Shown: piece by piece, positions 14,905 to 23,574 of the stretch | Layout of the letters: every line of letters begins with the position of its first letter | Position numbering within the stretch: position 1 is the stretch's first letter | NCBI GenBank assembly: GCA_021372335.1 | Contig: JAJFUR010000036.1 | Coordinates: 1-41,266 of the forward strand | DNA from: Methanobacteriota archaeon | GTDB lineage: Archaea > Thermoplasmatota > Thermoplasmata > Methanomassiliicoccales > UBA472 | DNA length: 41,266 nt | Direction: 5' to 3' | Translations under genes and position numbers: made by a program | Notes under the pieces: generated by a model | What the model saw: only the letters and a program-made list of their open reading frames with translations | The model's database searches: none | Told to the model about the DNA's origin: nothing

Positions 14905-15867
14905 TCAATAGTCGCGCTCGACGACCATGGTCGCCAACCTGATGAGGCCCTGCTTGTGCCCGCTGTCCTGGACCCCCTCCAGGGCCGCCAATGCCCTTTC
15001 CGCGTACCCCTTGGCCCTCTGCCTGGCCCGTTCCACCGTATCCGTCATCGCGATGAGCGCGGAGGCCTCCTCGATGTCCGCGTTCGTCTTCCGCTTCTTC
15101 CTGAAGAGCTTGGAAAGACGCGGGCCGACCTTGGGGTCCTCCATCGCCTGGATGAGGGGCAGGGTGGCCTTCCCCTCATGGAAATCGACCATGAGGGGCT
15201 TGCCGAGCGAACCCTGCTTTCCGATGATGTCCAATATGTCGTCCACGATCTGGAAGGCCATCCCGATGTTCAGCCCATACTCGCCCATGGCGTGGATGCG
15301 GTCCGGCCCCGCCTTGGCCAGGTACGCCCCTATGCGGGCCCCGGCCATGATCGGCCTTGCGGTCTTGCCCTCGATGATCCTGAGATATACGTCCAAGGGG
15401 GCGATCTGCCCCTCCTTTTCGAACTGGACGATCTCGCTCTCGGCTATGGCGGTGCAGGCGTCCGCCACCAAGCCCACTATCTCCTCGTCGAAGAAGCCGC
15501 CGATGGCGAAGGCCTTCACGAAAAGGAAGTCCCCGCCCACCAACGCTTGTTGCAGTCCGAACTTCTTGTACGCGGAGGGCCGTCCCCGTCTCATCTCCGA
15601 CCGGTCGTTTATGTCGTCATGGATCAATGTCGCGGAATGGATCATCTCGAAGGCTGCGGCGATCTTGACCACGTCGTCCGTCTCCCTGCCCCCATTCGCC
15701 AAATAGGAGAGGAGGGTGACCCCGGGGCGCATACGCTTGCCGCCGGATGAGATCACGTACTCGCAGATCTCGGTGAGTATGGGCTGCTCCGAACGGATGC
15801 TGCGGCGGATCTCCTCCTCCACCATCTGCAACTCGTCCTTTATAGAGGAGTCCCAGCACTCGGACAT
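14905..15867 (-). CDS. idsA: Geranylgeranyl diphosphate synthase (trans-polyprenyl synthase)
   Basis: The 320-residue product has both aspartate-rich motifs: LIHDDINDRSEMRRGRPSA near residues 80-98 and FQIVDDILDIIGKQGSLGKP near 202-221, plus SGGKRMRPGVTLL and HEGKATLPLI. It elongates allylic diphosphates to C20 for lipid synthesis. The residues before the first motif are small or medium-sized, so chain length cannot be fixed precisely. ATG 15867 lies about 22 nt after a TATA box and leads an operon with the reductase gene. Confidence 0.92.
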   Translation of the reverse strand: MSECWDSSIKDELQMVEEEIRRSIRSEQPILTEICEYVISSGGKRMRPGVTLLSYLANGGRETDDVVKIAAAFEMIHSATLIHDDINDRSEMRRGRPSAYKKFGLQQALVGGDFLFVKAFAIGGFFDEEIVGLVADACTAIAESEIVQFEKEGQIAPLDVYLRIIEGKTARPIMAGARIGAYLAKAGPDRIHAMGEYGLNIGMAFQIVDDILDIIGKQGSLGKPLMVDFHEGKATLPLIQAMEDPKVGPRLSKLFRKKRKTNADIEEASALIAMTDTVERARQRAKGYAERALAALEGVQDSGHKQGLIRLATMVVERDY

Positions 15868-15884
15868 CGTTCGCTCGATATGGT

Positions 15885-15893
15885 AAATTTATA
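15885..15893 (-). promoter_or_regulatory. TATA box of the prenyl synthase operon
   Basis: TATAAATTT on the minus strand at 15893-15885, centred about 22 nt before the ATG at 15867. The mRNA is probably leaderless or nearly so. Confidence 0.65.
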
Positions 15894-15942
15894 CTTAACC
15901 GTTACTGGCTTTGGTTAGCTCTAAAAGTCCAGCGTTCCCGCC

Positions 15943-15956
15943 AAGGAAAAAAAAGG
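15943..15956 (-). terminator. Oligo-T terminator downstream of fpoN
   Basis: The minus strand after the fpoN stop reads a pyrimidine-rich stretch with eight T in a row (15954-15947). T tracts end transcription in archaea without a hairpin. It closes the twelve-gene fpo operon. Confidence 0.55.
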
Positions 15957-15972
15957 AAAGGGGAAGGGGTTC

Positions 15973-17427
15973 TCAGGCGAACAGAGCCTGTGCGGCATTC
16001 TGGCAGAGCTGGATGAAGTATTCCGGGAACACCCCTATGCCGATGACCGCCAGCACGCAGATGGCCACCGCGGCGGCCATGCCCTTGGGCAGCTTCAGCC
16101 TCTCGGACGGGGCTCCCTCGTCCAATTCGTCCACGTACATGTACTTGACCACGCGGGCGTAGTAGTACAGGGATATGGCGCTGTTGATGATACCAGCGAC
16201 CGCCAGCCACACCATCCATTCCGAGCCGGCCACCGTCCCCATTATTGGGGAGGAGAACAGCACGACCTTGCTGGCGAACCCTGCCAATGGCGGGATCCCG
16301 GCCAGGGAGAACAGCAGGATGGTGATCGAGAAGGCCATGAAGTTCGATCTCTTTGCCAATCCCTTGTAGTCCGATATCCTGTCCCCTATGGCCACGGTGG
16401 CCAGGGTTGCTACCGCGATGAACGCGCCCCCCTTCATGAAGGCGTGGGTCAGGATATGGAATATCCCTCCGGTGACCGCGTACTCCGTTCCCACCGGCAG
16501 CGCCATCAAGATATAGCCCGCCTGGGCGATGCTCGAGTAGGCGAGCATCCGCTTGATGCTCGTCTGGTTCAGTGCAGCCAGGTTGCCCAAGGTCATGGTG
16601 ACTATGGACAGGATGGCGACCACCACGTCCCAGTCCGCCTTGATGGCGAGCATGCCGATCAGGAAGAACTTGAACATGGCCACGAAGCCCATCTTCTTGG
16701 AGCCCGCCGCGAGCATGGCGGTGATGGTCGTGGGTGCGCCCTCGTACACATCCGGGGCCCAGGAGTGGAACGGGACCATGGCCACCTTGAAGCCGAAGCC
16801 CACCATGACCATGACCAACGCCAGCCAGAGCATCTCCCTGTAGCCGTCCAGGGTGCCGACGAGGACGCCGACCTCCTGGAAGGAAGTCGTCCCGGTCAGG
16901 CCGTACACCAGGGATATGCCGAACAGGGTGAAGGCCGATGAGATGCCTCCGAAGATGAAGTACTTCGTGGCCGCCTCCGCCCCCTTTATGTCCTTCTTGC
17001 GGAAGGCCACAAGGGCATACGAGGACAGGCTCGTGATCTCTATGCCGATGTAAAGCACGAAGAGGTCGGTGGATGCGGCCACCAGCATCATGCCCACGGT
17101 CGCCAATAGGATCAGGGAGTAGTACTCCGCCTTATGCCGCTCGTCCTCTATGTACCTGATGGAAGCCAGGATGACGAGGAATGCCACCGTCAGGAACACC
17201 AGCATGAACAGGCCGCTGAAGTCGTCCAGGACGAGCAGCCCGGTGTCGAACACCACCCTGCCCGTGCCTTCGACGAAGTGCATGACCACTGCCAGCATGG
17301 ACAGACCCACCCCCGCGAGGGAGAACCCCGCAAGGAACCTGCTGTCCTTCACGAGGATGTTGACCGCGGGAACGGCGATGGCGAACAGCGCCAATATCAG
17401 CTCGGGATAGATCGCTGAGTAGTCCAC
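15973..17427 (-). CDS. fpoN: Fpo/Nuo complex membrane subunit N
   Basis: The 484-residue, highly hydrophobic product is the NuoN/FpoN antiporter-like subunit with about 14 transmembrane helices. The signature segment PFHSWAPDVYEGAPTTITAML with the following Lys pair in GSKKMGF, and KRMLAYSSIAQAGYIL, carry the proton-path residues. It pumps ions across the membrane as part of the complex. The GTG start at 17427 has GGGAGGGATC just upstream, next to the fpoM stop. It is the last gene of the operon; no fpoO or fpoF follows. Confidence 0.95.
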   Translation of the reverse strand: MDYSAIYPELILALFAIAVPAVNILVKDSRFLAGFSLAGVGLSMLAVVMHFVEGTGRVVFDTGLLVLDDFSGLFMLVFLTVAFLVILASIRYIEDERHKAEYYSLILLATVGMMLVAASTDLFVLYIGIEITSLSSYALVAFRKKDIKGAEAATKYFIFGGISSAFTLFGISLVYGLTGTTSFQEVGVLVGTLDGYREMLWLALVMVMVGFGFKVAMVPFHSWAPDVYEGAPTTITAMLAAGSKKMGFVAMFKFFLIGMLAIKADWDVVVAILSIVTMTLGNLAALNQTSIKRMLAYSSIAQAGYILMALPVGTEYAVTGGIFHILTHAFMKGGAFIAVATLATVAIGDRISDYKGLAKRSNFMAFSITILLFSLAGIPPLAGFASKVVLFSSPIMGTVAGSEWMVWLAVAGIINSAISLYYYARVVKYMYVDELDEGAPSERLKLPKGMAAAVAICVLAVIGIGVFPEYFIQLCQNAAQALFA

Positions 17428-18915
17428 TTAGATCCCTCCCAGTAGACCGATCACAGCGCCGAGCGCAGGCCGGATGTAGTCAAGGACCAGGGCCGGGAAC
17501 ATGCCGAAGAGCACGATGAACCCGGAGAGCACGGCCAGCGGCAGCGCCTCGAACCAGTACACGTCATGCAGGTGCTCGACGTCCACCTCCTTGGTCAGCG
17601 GGCCGAACAGGGTCCGCTGCATCGCCCAGATGTAGTAGCCGGCGGTGATGGCCACGCTTGTGATGGGGATCAGCAGCAGCCAACCGAAGGCATCGAAGGT
17701 CGCGGTGAAGACCGAGAATTCGGCCACGAACCCGACCATCCCGGGAAGGCCCAGGGATGCCAGGAACCCGATCATCATGAACGTGGCAGCGAACGGCATC
17801 TTGGCCGCGAGCCCACCCAGCCGGGGGATGTTCCTGGTGCCCGTCTTATGCTGCACCACCCCACACATCATGAAGAGGACGGCGGTGATGAGGCCGTGGG
17901 CGAACATCTGGAGCACGCCTGCGGCGATGCCCAGCTCCGTGAACGTGGCGAACCCGAGCATCACTATGCCCATATGGCTGATGGAGGAGTAGGCCACCAT
18001 CTTCTTGAGGTCCTTCTGCGCCAGGCACATTATGGCCCCATAGACTATGGACAGGATGGCGAGGGCGACCATGACCCATTGCCATTCGTGGGCGCCATCG
18101 GGCAGGGCCGGGAAGGCGATGCGGATGACCCCGTAGGAGCCCATCTTAAGCAGCAGGCCGGCCAGCAGGACCGACCCCCCGGTCGGCGCCTCGACATGCG
18201 CGTCCGGAAGCCACGTATGGAACGGGAACGACGGCATCTTCACGGCGAAACCGAAGAAGAGGGCGCCGAACACGATCACCTGGAACGTATTCCCGAAGAA
18301 GGGGGACACGGCGTTGATCGTCTCCATGCTGAAGGAATTGAACCCGTTCACGGAGGCCGCCTCGAAGTAGAGGGCGAATATCCCCAACAGCATGACGAGG
18401 CTGGCGACGTGGGTGTATATGAAGAACTTGATCGCCGCGTACCCCCTGCGGGGGCCGCCCCACACGTTGATCAGGAAGTACATCGGGATCAGCACGACCT
18501 CCCAGAAGATGTAGAACAGGAAGTAGTCCAGGGCTATGAAGACGCCCAGCACCCCCAGCTCCAGCACCAGCATCAGCCCCATGTACTGGTTGGTGCGGTG
18601 ATCGATGTCCCAGGAGAAGATGATCGCCAGGAACACCAACAGAGTGGTGAGGAAGACCATCGGGACGCTGATCCCGTCCACGCCGAGGATGTACGAGATC
18701 CCGAGGGACTCGATCCAGGTGAAAGATTCCTTGAACTGATAGCCGCCCGCGGTCTGCACATACTCGGTGAGCATGAGCAGGGACAGCACCAGCGGTATCG
18801 CGGAGAACACCAGCGCAGAGATCTTGGCCAGCTTGGGGTTCTTTCCCATCATGAAGGTGATCACAGCACCGATCAGCGGGAAGAGCAACAGTAGGGATAG
18901 TATCGGTAGTTCCAT
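17428..18915 (-). CDS. fpoM: Fpo/Nuo complex membrane subunit M
   Basis: The 495-residue NuoM/FpoM antiporter-like subunit shows FPFHTWLPDAHVEAPTGGSV, LKKMVAYSSISHMGIVMLGF and about 14 hydrophobic helices. TGGGYQ-type N-terminal loop FTWIESLGISYILGVDGIS is typical of the family. The ribosome site GAGGTGATC before ATG 18915 is a full match to the archaeal 16S end. It lies 4 nt after fpoL and abuts fpoN. Confidence 0.95.
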   Translation of the reverse strand: MELPILSLLLLFPLIGAVITFMMGKNPKLAKISALVFSAIPLVLSLLMLTEYVQTAGGYQFKESFTWIESLGISYILGVDGISVPMVFLTTLLVFLAIIFSWDIDHRTNQYMGLMLVLELGVLGVFIALDYFLFYIFWEVVLIPMYFLINVWGGPRRGYAAIKFFIYTHVASLVMLLGIFALYFEAASVNGFNSFSMETINAVSPFFGNTFQVIVFGALFFGFAVKMPSFPFHTWLPDAHVEAPTGGSVLLAGLLLKMGSYGVIRIAFPALPDGAHEWQWVMVALAILSIVYGAIMCLAQKDLKKMVAYSSISHMGIVMLGFATFTELGIAAGVLQMFAHGLITAVLFMMCGVVQHKTGTRNIPRLGGLAAKMPFAATFMMIGFLASLGLPGMVGFVAEFSVFTATFDAFGWLLLIPITSVAITAGYYIWAMQRTLFGPLTKEVDVEHLHDVYWFEALPLAVLSGFIVLFGMFPALVLDYIRPALGAVIGLLGGI

Positions 18916-18919
18916 GGGA

Positions 18920-20881
18920 TCACCTCAGCGCTCCTACGACATAGAGAAGGATCAGGACCACCGAGACCCCGAACAGGAGGAGGGTCGCATAGCTCTGTAC
19001 GAAGCCGTTCTGGAGCTTGCGCACCGTCCCGCCCGCCCTGATCAGGAAGGCGCTGATGCCGTTCACAATGCCGTCTATGATATAGCGATCGAACTTGTCG
19101 AGCAGCAGGGAGAAGCCGTACAGGCCTGCATAGCCTATCTTGTCATAGGCCACAGGGAACTTGTAGCGGTCCAGCAGCAGCTGGTGCATGGCCTTGGGGA
19201 AGCCCTTTGCCACGACCTTCTCGGCTGAAATCTTAGGCTTGTAGAAGCTGTAGTAGGCCAGCATTATGCCTCCCACCGCGGCCACTATCGATACATAGGT
19301 CAGCGGGGAGGTGAACACCTCCTCCAGGCGCTCGCCTATGCTCAGCACGTGCGCGTGCTCATAGTAGATCGCCCCGAAGAACCCGTCCCCTATGAAGAGG
19401 GAGAAGCCTGACCCGAAGGCAAGCGCGGCCAGGATGACCAATGGGGCGAGCATGGCGATCGGCGCCTCATGATGATGCCCGTGTTCGATGGCCTGTTTGC
19501 TGCCCTCCCTGGGCTGGCCCTTGAACACCATGAACCACATGCGGAACATGTAGAAGGCGGTCATGAAGGCCGTCAGCACCCCGAGCACCCAGAGGACCAT
19601 GAAGGTCAGGCCGGCGTCCCCGGCGTCGAACGTCACGGAGAGCACCTCGTCCTTGCTCCAGAAGCCGGAGAGGGGCGGGATGCCGGCGATGGACAGGCAG
19701 GAGATCAGCATGGTGATGCTGGTCACCTTCATGTACTTGCCGAGCCCGCCCATCCTGCTCAGCTCCTCCGTGTCCACGTAGTGGATGACCGACCCTGCGC
19801 CTAGGAAGAGCTGCCCCTTGAAGAAGGCATGGTTCATCAGGTGGAACAGGCCGGCCCCGAAGGCGATCGACGCCTCGACGTGGTAGCCTTTGTTCCATAG
19901 GAACGCCCCGGCACCCAGCCCAAGGATCATGTAGCCCAGCTGGGAGACGGTGGAGTAGGCGAGGACCCCCTTGATCTTCGGCGCGCAAAGGGCCATCGTG
20001 GCCGCGAGGAAGGCGGTGATGCCCCCTATGGCGCCGACGAAAAGGCTGACCTCCGCGCTCGTGGCGATGATCGGGAAGGCCCTTGCGACCAGGTACACAC
20101 CGGCGTTGACCATTGTGGCCGCATGGATCAGGGCGGACACCGTGGTCGGACCCTCCATCGCGTCCGGCAACCAGTCGTGCAACGGGAACTGGGCGCTCTT
20201 GCCTATCGCTCCGCCGAACAGGAAGAAGGCTGCGAAGGCCATCATGGCCGGGTCGGCGGTGTCGAGCGCAGCCCACACGCTCTCGTAATTCAGCGTGTGC
20301 AGCTCGGTGAACAGGATGAAGAGGCCGATCATGAACATGACGTCCCCCACCCTGGTGACCAGGAAGGCCTTCTTGGCAGCGCGGGCCGCGGAGGGCCTCT
20401 CGAACCAGAACCCTATCAGCAGGTAGGAGCAGAGGCCTACGAGCTCCCAGAATACGAACATCTGGAAGAAGTTGTTGGCCAGCACCAGGCCGAGCATGAC
20501 GCCTACGAACAGGCAGATCTCGGTGAAGTACCGGTGGCGCCTCGGCCCCTCATCGTGCATGTAGGCGGTGGAGTAGATGACCACCAGGAAGGAGATGAAG
20601 GAGACCACTATCAACATCATGGCCGCCACGCTGTCCAGGAAGATCCCCATCTCCAGGGAGTAGTCGGAGCTGAGGATGACCCATTCGAAGGAGTCCCTAT
20701 AGATCCGGCCGGTGGTGAGCAGTTCGTACGCGGACCACAGCGCGATGACCATTCCAGCCCCGACCCCGAGGATGGAGACGATGCCGCCCTTGTCCTTCAT
20801 CTTGCTGCCCAGGAAGCCTACGATGACGAAGGCGAGCAACGGCAGGACCGGGATCAACCAGGCATATTCCAGTATGTCCAT
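18920..20881 (-). CDS. fpoL: Fpo/Nuo complex membrane subunit L
   Basis: The 653-residue NuoL/FpoL subunit has the antiporter core with FPLHDWLPDAMEGPTTVSAL, IHAATMVNAGVYLVAR and KGVLAYSTVSQLGYMILGLG, followed by a long C-terminal region with several helices and the lateral amphipathic helix expected of L. A His-rich loop EHGHHHEAP sits near residue 472. The ATG at 20881 is preferred over an in-frame GTG at 20890 because GAGGTGG lies at proper spacing before it; the gap to fpoK is then 2 nt. Confidence 0.95.
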   Translation of the reverse strand: MDILEYAWLIPVLPLLAFVIVGFLGSKMKDKGGIVSILGVGAGMVIALWSAYELLTTGRIYRDSFEWVILSSDYSLEMGIFLDSVAAMMLIVVSFISFLVVIYSTAYMHDEGPRRHRYFTEICLFVGVMLGLVLANNFFQMFVFWELVGLCSYLLIGFWFERPSAARAAKKAFLVTRVGDVMFMIGLFILFTELHTLNYESVWAALDTADPAMMAFAAFFLFGGAIGKSAQFPLHDWLPDAMEGPTTVSALIHAATMVNAGVYLVARAFPIIATSAEVSLFVGAIGGITAFLAATMALCAPKIKGVLAYSTVSQLGYMILGLGAGAFLWNKGYHVEASIAFGAGLFHLMNHAFFKGQLFLGAGSVIHYVDTEELSRMGGLGKYMKVTSITMLISCLSIAGIPPLSGFWSKDEVLSVTFDAGDAGLTFMVLWVLGVLTAFMTAFYMFRMWFMVFKGQPREGSKQAIEHGHHHEAPIAMLAPLVILAALAFGSGFSLFIGDGFFGAIYYEHAHVLSIGERLEEVFTSPLTYVSIVAAVGGIMLAYYSFYKPKISAEKVVAKGFPKAMHQLLLDRYKFPVAYDKIGYAGLYGFSLLLDKFDRYIIDGIVNGISAFLIRAGGTVRKLQNGFVQSYATLLLFGVSVVLILLYVVGALR

Positions 20882-20883
20882 CT

Positions 20884-21186
20884 TTACCACCTCAGCAGGT
20901 TAATGTCGTCCACGTCCACGGTCTTCCTCAGCTTGTTGAGGTTCAGCAGGATCGCGAGCCCTATGGTCACCTCGGCCGCGGCGATGCCGATGGAGATCAG
21001 GGCGAAGCCCTGCCCCTTGGCATCCCCGAAATAGGTCGAGAAGGCCACCAGGTTGATGTTGGCCGCGTTGAGCATGAGCTCGATGGCCATCAGCACCTGG
21101 ATGGCGTTCTTCTTCAGAATGACCCCGGCCGCCCCGATGGCGAACAGGGCCGATGATACGATGAGCACGAACTCCAGCGGGATCAT
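20884..21186 (-). CDS. fpoK: Fpo/Nuo complex membrane subunit K
   Basis: The 100-residue product MIPLEFVLIVSSALFAIG... has three transmembrane helices and the NuoK motif AIELMLNAANINLVAFS with the conserved membrane Glu, and a second Glu in IAAAEVTIGLAILLNL. ATG 21186 overlaps the preceding fpoJ stop in an ATGA. It links the L/M/N pumps to subunit H. Confidence 0.93.
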   Translation of the reverse strand: MIPLEFVLIVSSALFAIGAAGVILKKNAIQVLMAIELMLNAANINLVAFSTYFGDAKGQGFALISIGIAAAEVTIGLAILLNLNKLRKTVDVDDINLLRW

Positions 21187-21428
21187 TCGTCGTCCTCCTG
21201 TGCAATGAACACGCCGCCAATGATGACGGAGAAGAGCATCAGACCCAGCATGAGCACCGCCACCCAGTACTCCTTGAACAGCATGGTCCCGATCTCCACG
21301 GTCTTCAGCACCGTGTCGCCGATGTCGCCCCATTCCAGGGAGAGCACCGAGTACAGCATGAGCTCGAGAAGCAGCCCGACGATCAGCACTTTGGCTATGA
21401 TCTTCTGTGTGGAATCGCCCTTCCTCAT
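21183..21428 (-). CDS. fpoJ2: Fpo/Nuo complex subunit J, C-terminal half
   Basis: This 81-residue protein (MRKGDSTQKIIAKVLIVG...) has two hydrophobic helices and ends in VFIAQEDDE. It corresponds to the C-terminal helices of NuoJ, which is split into two genes here as in Methanosarcina fpo clusters. It overlaps both neighbours by ATGA junctions, so the split is organised for coupled translation and is not a sequencing break. Confidence 0.85.
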   Translation of the reverse strand: MRKGDSTQKIIAKVLIVGLLLELMLYSVLSLEWGDIGDTVLKTVEIGTMLFKEYWVAVLMLGLMLFSVIIGGVFIAQEDDE

Positions 21429-21730
21429 GGGGACCGCCTCCTCTTGACGATATTCTGCTCGTACTCCTCGCAAGCGTCCTCCTTGCCCATCCGGCGCTTG
21501 GTGAGCATGATCCCGAAGAGGATGAGCACATTGATGGCGCCAACGTACACGAGGATCTGGATAAGGAACAGGTACTCCGCGTTCAGGAACAGGTAGAGTA
21601 TTCCCACGCCGAGGAAGGTGGCCGCAAGCCACACCACGCTCCGCACTATGTCCTTGGAGATGAGCACCATCATGGCGCATCCCACGGTGAGCGCGGCGAA
21701 TATTATGAAGAAGAACAGGGTTCCGTCCAT
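21425..21730 (-). CDS. fpoJ1: Fpo/Nuo complex subunit J, N-terminal half
   Basis: The 101-residue product MDGTLFFFIIFAALTVGCAM... contains the NuoJ core SVVWLAATFLGVGILYLFLN and EYLFLIQILVYVGAINVLIL, with the pi-bulge helix region that couples electron transfer to pumping. It overlaps fpoI as TGATG and the second J gene as ATGA. Confidence 0.92.
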   Translation of the reverse strand: MDGTLFFFIIFAALTVGCAMMVLISKDIVRSVVWLAATFLGVGILYLFLNAEYLFLIQILVYVGAINVLILFGIMLTKRRMGKEDACEEYEQNIVKRRRSP

Positions 21731-22485
21731 CACAACACCTCCTTGATGCTTAGCGCCGATTTGGGGCATACCTCGATGCATTGCTCGCACACCACGCACT
21801 TGGTGGTGTCGAACTTGGGGCGCTTGATCGGCTTCTTGGTCTTGGGGTTCAGCTCCCCAGTCTCCGCCATCTCGATCGCCCCCGCCGGGCAGGTCTTCGC
21901 GCACCTCGAGCACGAGATGCACTTGGGGGCGTCCAGGACCACGTTGTCATGGACGTTGGGATCGTTCTTGGCGTACGTCCTCACCTCCCCGCCCTTCTTC
22001 ATCTCGGACAGCAGGGCGAACTCATAGTTCACCTCGTAGCCCGGCTTGTGGGGGTACTGGAGCTTCACCGGATCGAAGATGAGGTCCGCCCTGCTATACG
22101 AGCAGAGTTCGAACTCTGGGGTGACGATCATGGCATTGACCGGGCACGTCTCGGCGCAATTGCCGCACATCATGCACCGGCCGACGTTGACCTGCGGACG
22201 CTTCGCCTTGCCCCCCGCGGGGAGCTCAACCTCGACCATCTCGATGCAGCGGTTGGGGCAGTCCCTGGCGCAGCGGGCGCAGCCTATGCACCGCTCCAGG
22301 ACGATGCCCGGCCGTCCCCGGTAATTGTCGGGGTATACCAGCCTCTCCCAGGGGTACAGGACCGTGCACGGCCTGTTCTTCGTTGCCCGCACAAGGCCCT
22401 TGAACGTGACGATAAGGGACTTGAGCACGTAGCCCGTGGGCCTGAGGTGGTCCGCCTTTGTGTAGGTCCTTTCCTCGATCCTCAT
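21730..22485 (-). CDS. fpoI: FpoI iron-sulfur subunit with duplicated 2[4Fe-4S] ferredoxin domain
   Basis: The 251-residue product has the NuoI/FpoI start (membrane-surface helix, then NRPCTVLYPWERLVYPDNYRGRPG) and two ferredoxin motifs, CIGCARCARDCP (Cys 66, 69, 72, 76) and CMMCGNCAETCP (104, 107, 110, 114). Unusually a second pair follows after a 74-residue linker: CISCSRCAKTCP (189, 192, 195, 199) and CVVCEQCIEVCP (230, 233, 236, 240). Common NuoI/FpoI proteins have only the first pair. The extra clusters could accept electrons from ferredoxin or an Hdr-type partner in a complex that has no FpoF. ATG 22485 overlaps fpoH as TGATG. Confidence 0.93.
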   Translation of the reverse strand: MRIEERTYTKADHLRPTGYVLKSLIVTFKGLVRATKNRPCTVLYPWERLVYPDNYRGRPGIVLERCIGCARCARDCPNRCIEMVEVELPAGGKAKRPQVNVGRCMMCGNCAETCPVNAMIVTPEFELCSYSRADLIFDPVKLQYPHKPGYEVNYEFALLSEMKKGGEVRTYAKNDPNVHDNVVLDAPKCISCSRCAKTCPAGAIEMAETGELNPKTKKPIKRPKFDTTKCVVCEQCIEVCPKSALSIKEVL

Positions 22486-23570
22486 CAGAACACCTCCGCG
22501 ACCTTGAGGGCGACTGCTATTAGCAGGTTGATCACCGCGAGGGGCAGGAGCCGCCTCCATCCGAGCTTCAGGATCTGATCGGTCCTGATCCTAACGGTGG
22601 CCGCCCTCACCCAGATGAAGAAGAAGAACACGATGAAGGTCTTCGCCAGGAACCAGGCTTCCGCCCAGATGAACTCGGGACCGGCCCATCCCCCTAGGAA
22701 GAGCATGGTGAACAGCGCGCAGAGGATGTAGGCGCGGAAGTAGTCGGAGGCCATCTGCAGGCCCCAGCGTATATCCCCATATTCAGTGGCCCACCCTTCG
22801 ACCAGCTCCGCCTCGGCCTCGGGGAGGTCGAACGGGATGCGCTCGGACTCTCCTATAGCCGCAATGAAGAAGGTGAGGGCGCCGATGCACAGCGGGAATA
22901 TGAGCCAGATGTTCTCCTCCTGCCAGGCCACTATTCCCACGAAAGAGAGGTCACCCGTCAGTACCACCACGGAGACGACGCAGAGCAGGAGCGGGATCTC
23001 GAGGGCGATGAGCTGGGCGGCAGCCCTCATGCCGCCGATCAAGGTGTACTTGTTGTTCGAGGCCCATCCACCGACCAGGATGCTGAACGGGCCGAAGGCG
23101 AAGATGGCGATCCCCAAGAGCACCGCAAGGTTGACATCGATCACATAGAAGTTGTCAGAGAAGGGAATGCACCCGAAGAGCATGAAGGTCGAGGCGAGAT
23201 AGGTGAAGATGGCCATCTCGAAGAGGGCGTGATCGGAGTCCTTGGGGACGATGTGCTCCTTCAGAACGACCTTGATCCCGTCCGCGAAGTTCTGGAAGAA
23301 CCCGAGCACCCCCACCTGGGTACCGCGCCGGTCCATGAACCTCCCGAGGAACTTCCGCTCTTGCCATATGAAGCATAGGGCGAACATCATGACGGTGATC
23401 AGGTAGATCACGGCCACCAGGAGCGTCGTGACGAAATCGACGACGGGGGCGGATTGGAGCCAGTCGCCGAGGTCGCTGAGGATCCCGAGCTTGGTCCAAT
23501 CGAGGATCGCAGCGATCAGGTCCATCAGCCACTGGGTGAAATCGGTCAATACGGTATAGAGGGTAGCCAT
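22485..23570 (-). CDS. fpoH: Fpo/Nuo complex membrane subunit H
   Basis: The 361-residue product has about eight transmembrane helices and the quinone-chamber loop typical of NuoH: GESERIPFDLPEAEAELVEGW followed by ATEYGDIRWGLQMASDYFRAY. FMDRRGTQVGVLGFFQNFADGIK is also conserved. It forms the membrane anchor beneath FpoB/FpoD where methanophenazine or another lipid carrier would bind. GGTGATC immediately before ATG 23570 is its ribosome site and also contains the fpoD stop. Confidence 0.95.
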   Translation of the reverse strand: MATLYTVLTDFTQWLMDLIAAILDWTKLGILSDLGDWLQSAPVVDFVTTLLVAVIYLITVMMFALCFIWQERKFLGRFMDRRGTQVGVLGFFQNFADGIKVVLKEHIVPKDSDHALFEMAIFTYLASTFMLFGCIPFSDNFYVIDVNLAVLLGIAIFAFGPFSILVGGWASNNKYTLIGGMRAAAQLIALEIPLLLCVVSVVVLTGDLSFVGIVAWQEENIWLIFPLCIGALTFFIAAIGESERIPFDLPEAEAELVEGWATEYGDIRWGLQMASDYFRAYILCALFTMLFLGGWAGPEFIWAEAWFLAKTFIVFFFFIWVRAATVRIRTDQILKLGWRRLLPLAVINLLIAVALKVAEVF

Positions 23571-23574
23571 TTGA

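Noticed and set aside
16444-20310. Very long plus-strand frames opposite fpoN, fpoM and fpoL
   Set aside because: They are rich in His, Gln, Glu and Asp, typical of the antisense of hydrophobic membrane genes, and have no start signals.
21183-21730. Frameshifted single fpoJ gene
   Set aside because: Two J genes with ATGA coupling are normal in fpo clusters, and both halves have good starts and stops.
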